Assembly: GCA_016722075.1 (NCBI GenBank)
Contig: JADKGW010000001.1
Coordinates: 4,216,001 to 4,280,000 of the forward strand
Direction of reading: 5' to 3'
DNA: 64,000 nt
Source: Candidatus Kouleothrix ribensis
Lineage (GTDB): Bacteria > Chloroflexota > Chloroflexia > Chloroflexales > Roseiflexaceae
Below the pieces are notes generated by a model. It had not been told where the DNA came from. It saw nothing but the letters and a program-made list of their open reading frames with translations, and did not search any database. Of this stretch, positions 62,136 through 64,000 are shown piece by piece; position 1 is the first letter of the stretch; the number at the start of each line of letters is the position of its first letter. The translations under genes and the position numbers were made by a program.

Positions 62136-62864
62136 CTATGGGGAGATTTGCGGGGGCGCCTGGTGCTCGAGCTGCTCGAGCAGGCCTGGCAGCAAGCCGA
62201 GGTGATCAATCTGGTGGAAGCCTGGCCGATCGGCCGGCGGCGGCTCGGCAACCTCGTGGGCCCAGGTGAGATCGTGCGGCACGTATACTGCGCTGGCCCC
62301 AAGCTCGAGCACCGGCAGGATGTCGGAGCGCAGCGAGTTCCCAACCATGAGGAACCGTTCTGGCGTGATCGCGTGGCGCTGTAAGAGCCGGCGATAGCTC
62401 TGCAGGCTCTTATCGCTCACGATCTCGATATGGCTAAAGTGCTGAGCCAGCCCCGAGCGCACGACCTTTAGCTCCTGGTCGCGCAGGTCGCCCTTGGTCA
62501 TCATCATCAGCGTATAGCGCGTCGCCAGCTGGGCGATCGTCTCGGCCACATGCGCGAGCAGCTCGACATCGGCCGCGAGCATAGTTTTCGCCAGATCGAT
62601 CAGCACCTGGATATCGCCGCCTGAGATACGCCCCTCGGTCAGCTCGACGGCGGTCTCGATCATCGAGAGTGCGAAGGCCTTGATGCCGTAGCCGAAGTGC
62701 TGAAGGTTGCGCATCTCCGTCTGGTACAGGCGCTGATCGATCCACTCAGGGCCGTGATAATGGGCCAGCAGCTGCTTGAACCGGGCCTGCGCCTGGGAGT
62801 ACAGGCGCTCGTTGTGCCAGAGCGTATCATCGGCGTCGAACGCAATCACCTGGAAATATGCCAT
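62136..62864 (-). CDS. HAD-superfamily hydrolase
   Basis: 242 residues. The nucleophile motif IAFDADDTLWHNERLY (DxDxT) is at the N-terminus, then a helical cap, ELLAHVAETIAQLATRYTLMMMTKGD with the second motif (Thr), a conserved Lys in IVSDKSLQSYRRLL and MVGNSLRSDILPVLELGASAVYVPHD as motif IV. Phosphatase of the YjjG/5'-nucleotidase type. ATG 62864. Single gene. Confidence 0.9.
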   Translation of the reverse strand: MAYFQVIAFDADDTLWHNERLYSQAQARFKQLLAHYHGPEWIDQRLYQTEMRNLQHFGYGIKAFALSMIETAVELTEGRISGGDIQVLIDLAKTMLAADVELLAHVAETIAQLATRYTLMMMTKGDLRDQELKVVRSGLAQHFSHIEIVSDKSLQSYRRLLQRHAITPERFLMVGNSLRSDILPVLELGASAVYVPHDLTWAHEVAEPPPADRPGFHQIDHLGLLPGLLEQLEHQAPPQISP

Positions 62865-63037
62865 GATCTTGCTCGCTTTAGCTGTGGGCTGGCAGCATGC
62901 CGATCGCGCAACAAAGGCGACCCGGCCAGGAACCGCCGGGGACTCGTAGCAACTAGGCCGCCGGGCCGCGCATGGTGGTGGCCGACCATGGCGGCATGGT
63001 ATTGCAAAGAGCTGTAGGAGCTTGCGAGAGGATACTG

Positions 63038-63114
63038 TGGTCGGGGCGACTGGATTCGAACCAGCGACCTCCTGAACCCCATTCAGGTGCGCTACCAGAC
63101 TGCGCTACGCCCCG
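63038..63114 (-). tRNA. tRNA-Pro(GGG), CCA end encoded
   Basis: On the minus strand the gene begins CGGGGCG (63114-63108) and ends CGCCCCG (63048-63042), discriminator A, then encoded CCA (63040-63038). The anticodon stem CCTGA/TCAGG encloses ATGGGGT: anticodon GGG reading CCC, with G37 typical of proline tRNAs. The D-arm GTAGCGCAG-TCTGGTAGCGC and the T-arm GGTTCGAATCC are complete. Length 77 with CCA. Confidence 0.97.
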
Positions 63115-63179
63115 ATGATTGTGGTATTGTAGCGCAGGCCGCTGGTGCTGTCAATGTTGTTGCGGGTTTCGGGGCGCTT

Positions 63180-63570
63180 CGCCCCGCGCCCCTCAGCCAG
63201 GATGCTCCGGGGCGCTTCGCCCCCGTGCCCCCAGCCAGGATGCTCCGGGGCGCGTCGCCCCCGGCCCCCAGCCAGGATGCTCCGGGGCGCGTCGCCCCCA
63301 GCCCCCCAGCCGGGATGCTCCGGGGCGCTTCGCCCCCAGCCAGGATGCTCCGGGGCGCTTCGCCCCCGTGCCCCCCCAGCCAGGATGCTCCGGGGCGCTT
63401 CGCCCCCGTGCCCCCAGCCAGGATGCTCCGGGGCGCGTCGCCCCCGTGCCCCCCAGCCAGGATGCTCCGGGGCGCTTCGCCCCCAGCCCCCCAGCCAGGA
63501 TGCTCCGGGGCGTGTCGCCCCCGTGCCCCCAGCCAGGATGCTCCGGGGCGCTTCGCCCCCGTGCCCCCGA
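63180..63570. repeat. Tandem array B1, 37-38 bp GC-rich units
   Basis: Ten copies marked by AGGATGCTCC at 63199, 63237, 63274, 63311 (variant), 63342, 63382, 63420, 63459, 63497 and 63535. Each unit reads GGGGCGCTTCGCCCCC, then GTGCCCCCAGCC, then AGGATGCTCC. Period 31-40, mostly 37-38; variants are in the number of C and in CTT versus CGT. Long open frames across it are artefacts. It follows the tRNA by 65 bp. Confidence 0.95.
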
Positions 63571-63641
63571 TTAGGGGAACCCGGCCGGTTCCCCTAACAC
63601 CCCTCCGGCAAGGAAGGCCATCCCAACCCACTGCACATCGA

Positions 63642-63873
63642 CTCATGCCATGGCCAAGCGACTCAGTTGGTGCGCACCAAAGCACGCATGTGTGTGCCAA
63701 CAAACGTTGGGGCTGCCCCTCATGCCATGGCCGAGCGACTCAGTTGGTGCGCACCAAAGCACGCATGTGTGTACCAACAAACGTTGGGGCTGCCCCTCAT
63801 GCCATGGCCGAGCGATTCAGGCGCCGTGTATCACGGCACGTATCGTATCGCTAACGATACGTTGGGGCTGCCC
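63642..63873. repeat. Tandem array B2, 77 bp units
   Basis: Three units start with CTCATGCCATGGCC at 63642, 63719 and 63796, period exactly 77. Each ends with ACGTTGGGGCTGCCC. The first two differ at only three positions and include the palindrome TTGGTGCGCACCAA. The third has diverged in the middle, where TATCGTATCGCTAACGATACG is a different palindrome. From 63874 to the window end nothing is recognised. Confidence 0.92.
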
Positions 63874-64000
63874 TAAGGCATGTGCGCAGAACGATACACA
63901 TACGACAGCGCAAATTAGGGGGTCCGAGGTGCAACCCCGGCGCTGGGGTGCCGGGGCCGGCGCCAGCCCCTGCCGCCGGAGGCACCGGCGTCGCGTCCCT

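Noticed and set aside
63087..63854. Long open frames across the GC-rich array, giving Pro/Ala/Gly repeats on both strands
   Set aside because: Open in several frames on both strands because the repeat unit has no stop. No ribosome site, and the start overlaps the tRNA gene. Not protein coding.

Overview
The window looks like chromosomal DNA from a high-GC filamentous member of the Chloroflexota (Roseiflexus/Kouleothrix-type Chloroflexia). This is inferred from gene style, not from a marker gene. The pointers are lipoproteins and surface proteins with Thr/Pro/Ala/Glu linkers, an Uma2-type gene, an ECF sigma factor next to a DUF5667-like membrane protein, several PPOX and LLM flavin/F420-type oxidoreductases, and GC-rich tandem arrays between genes. 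I see no phage, plasmid or CRISPR region. The only transposase-like gene appears to have lost catalytic residues.

Layout, left half. 1-9.1 kb holds the end of a McrB-like AAA+ ATPase, a B12-dependent diol dehydratase (large and medium subunits fused, small subunit separate), two tandem repeat arrays, and a set of small-molecule enzymes (PPOX protein, LLM oxidoreductase, M20 peptidase, S51 peptidase). 9.9-12.7 kb has an SRPBCC-like protein, a membrane-anchored bactofilin-like protein and a flavodoxin. 13.2-18 kb has proline dehydrogenase, a zinc alcohol dehydrogenase, the degenerate IS110-like gene and a two-domain lipoprotein. 18.2-29.9 kb is the clearest metabolic locus. A strong promoter and a 255-nt leader precede an ABC importer (permease, ATPase, permease, NMT1/THI5-like binding lipoprotein). 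These are followed by an LLM oxidoreductase, a GNAT protein, dihydropyrimidinase, a class III aminotransferase, a frameshifted Uma2 gene and an aldehyde dehydrogenase. Together they fit uptake and reductive breakdown of a pyrimidine or hydantoin, although dihydropyrimidine dehydrogenase and beta-ureidopropionase are not here.

Layout, right half. 30-38 kb holds a cyclic-nucleotide-binding protein, heme A synthase, a large membrane glycosyltransferase-like protein, a NUDIX/small-membrane/MtnA-like operon, and two overlapping membrane genes that resemble complex I or hydrogenase membrane subunits but are almost free of lysine. 38.7-49.8 kb contains a BlaI/M56-peptidase pair, aconitase, an MFS transporter, PdxH, methionine aminopeptidase, an aminotransferase, an FtsW/RodA-family protein and YchF. 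50.2-53.3 kb is an ECF sigma factor with a DUF5667-like membrane partner, then Ndk. 53.4-58.7 kb is the most unusual locus: a 1632-residue TPR protein with about 17 copies of a PFSLxDLGLSxDEI motif and an embedded domain resembling sigma-70 region 1.1, followed 32 nt later by a Roadblock/LC7 gene. The window ends with an APH-fold kinase, a phosphoesterase, a HAD hydrolase, tRNA-Pro(GGG) and two more tandem arrays.

Two kinds of repeat structure recur. One is a set of paired arrays (a 37-40 bp GC-rich array followed by a 77-96 bp array) near both ends. The other is a dispersed intergenic family with GCCTGCGGCAG / CTGCCGCAGGC ends, several copies enclosing perfect hairpins. All family assignments come from reading motifs by eye; no database search was run.
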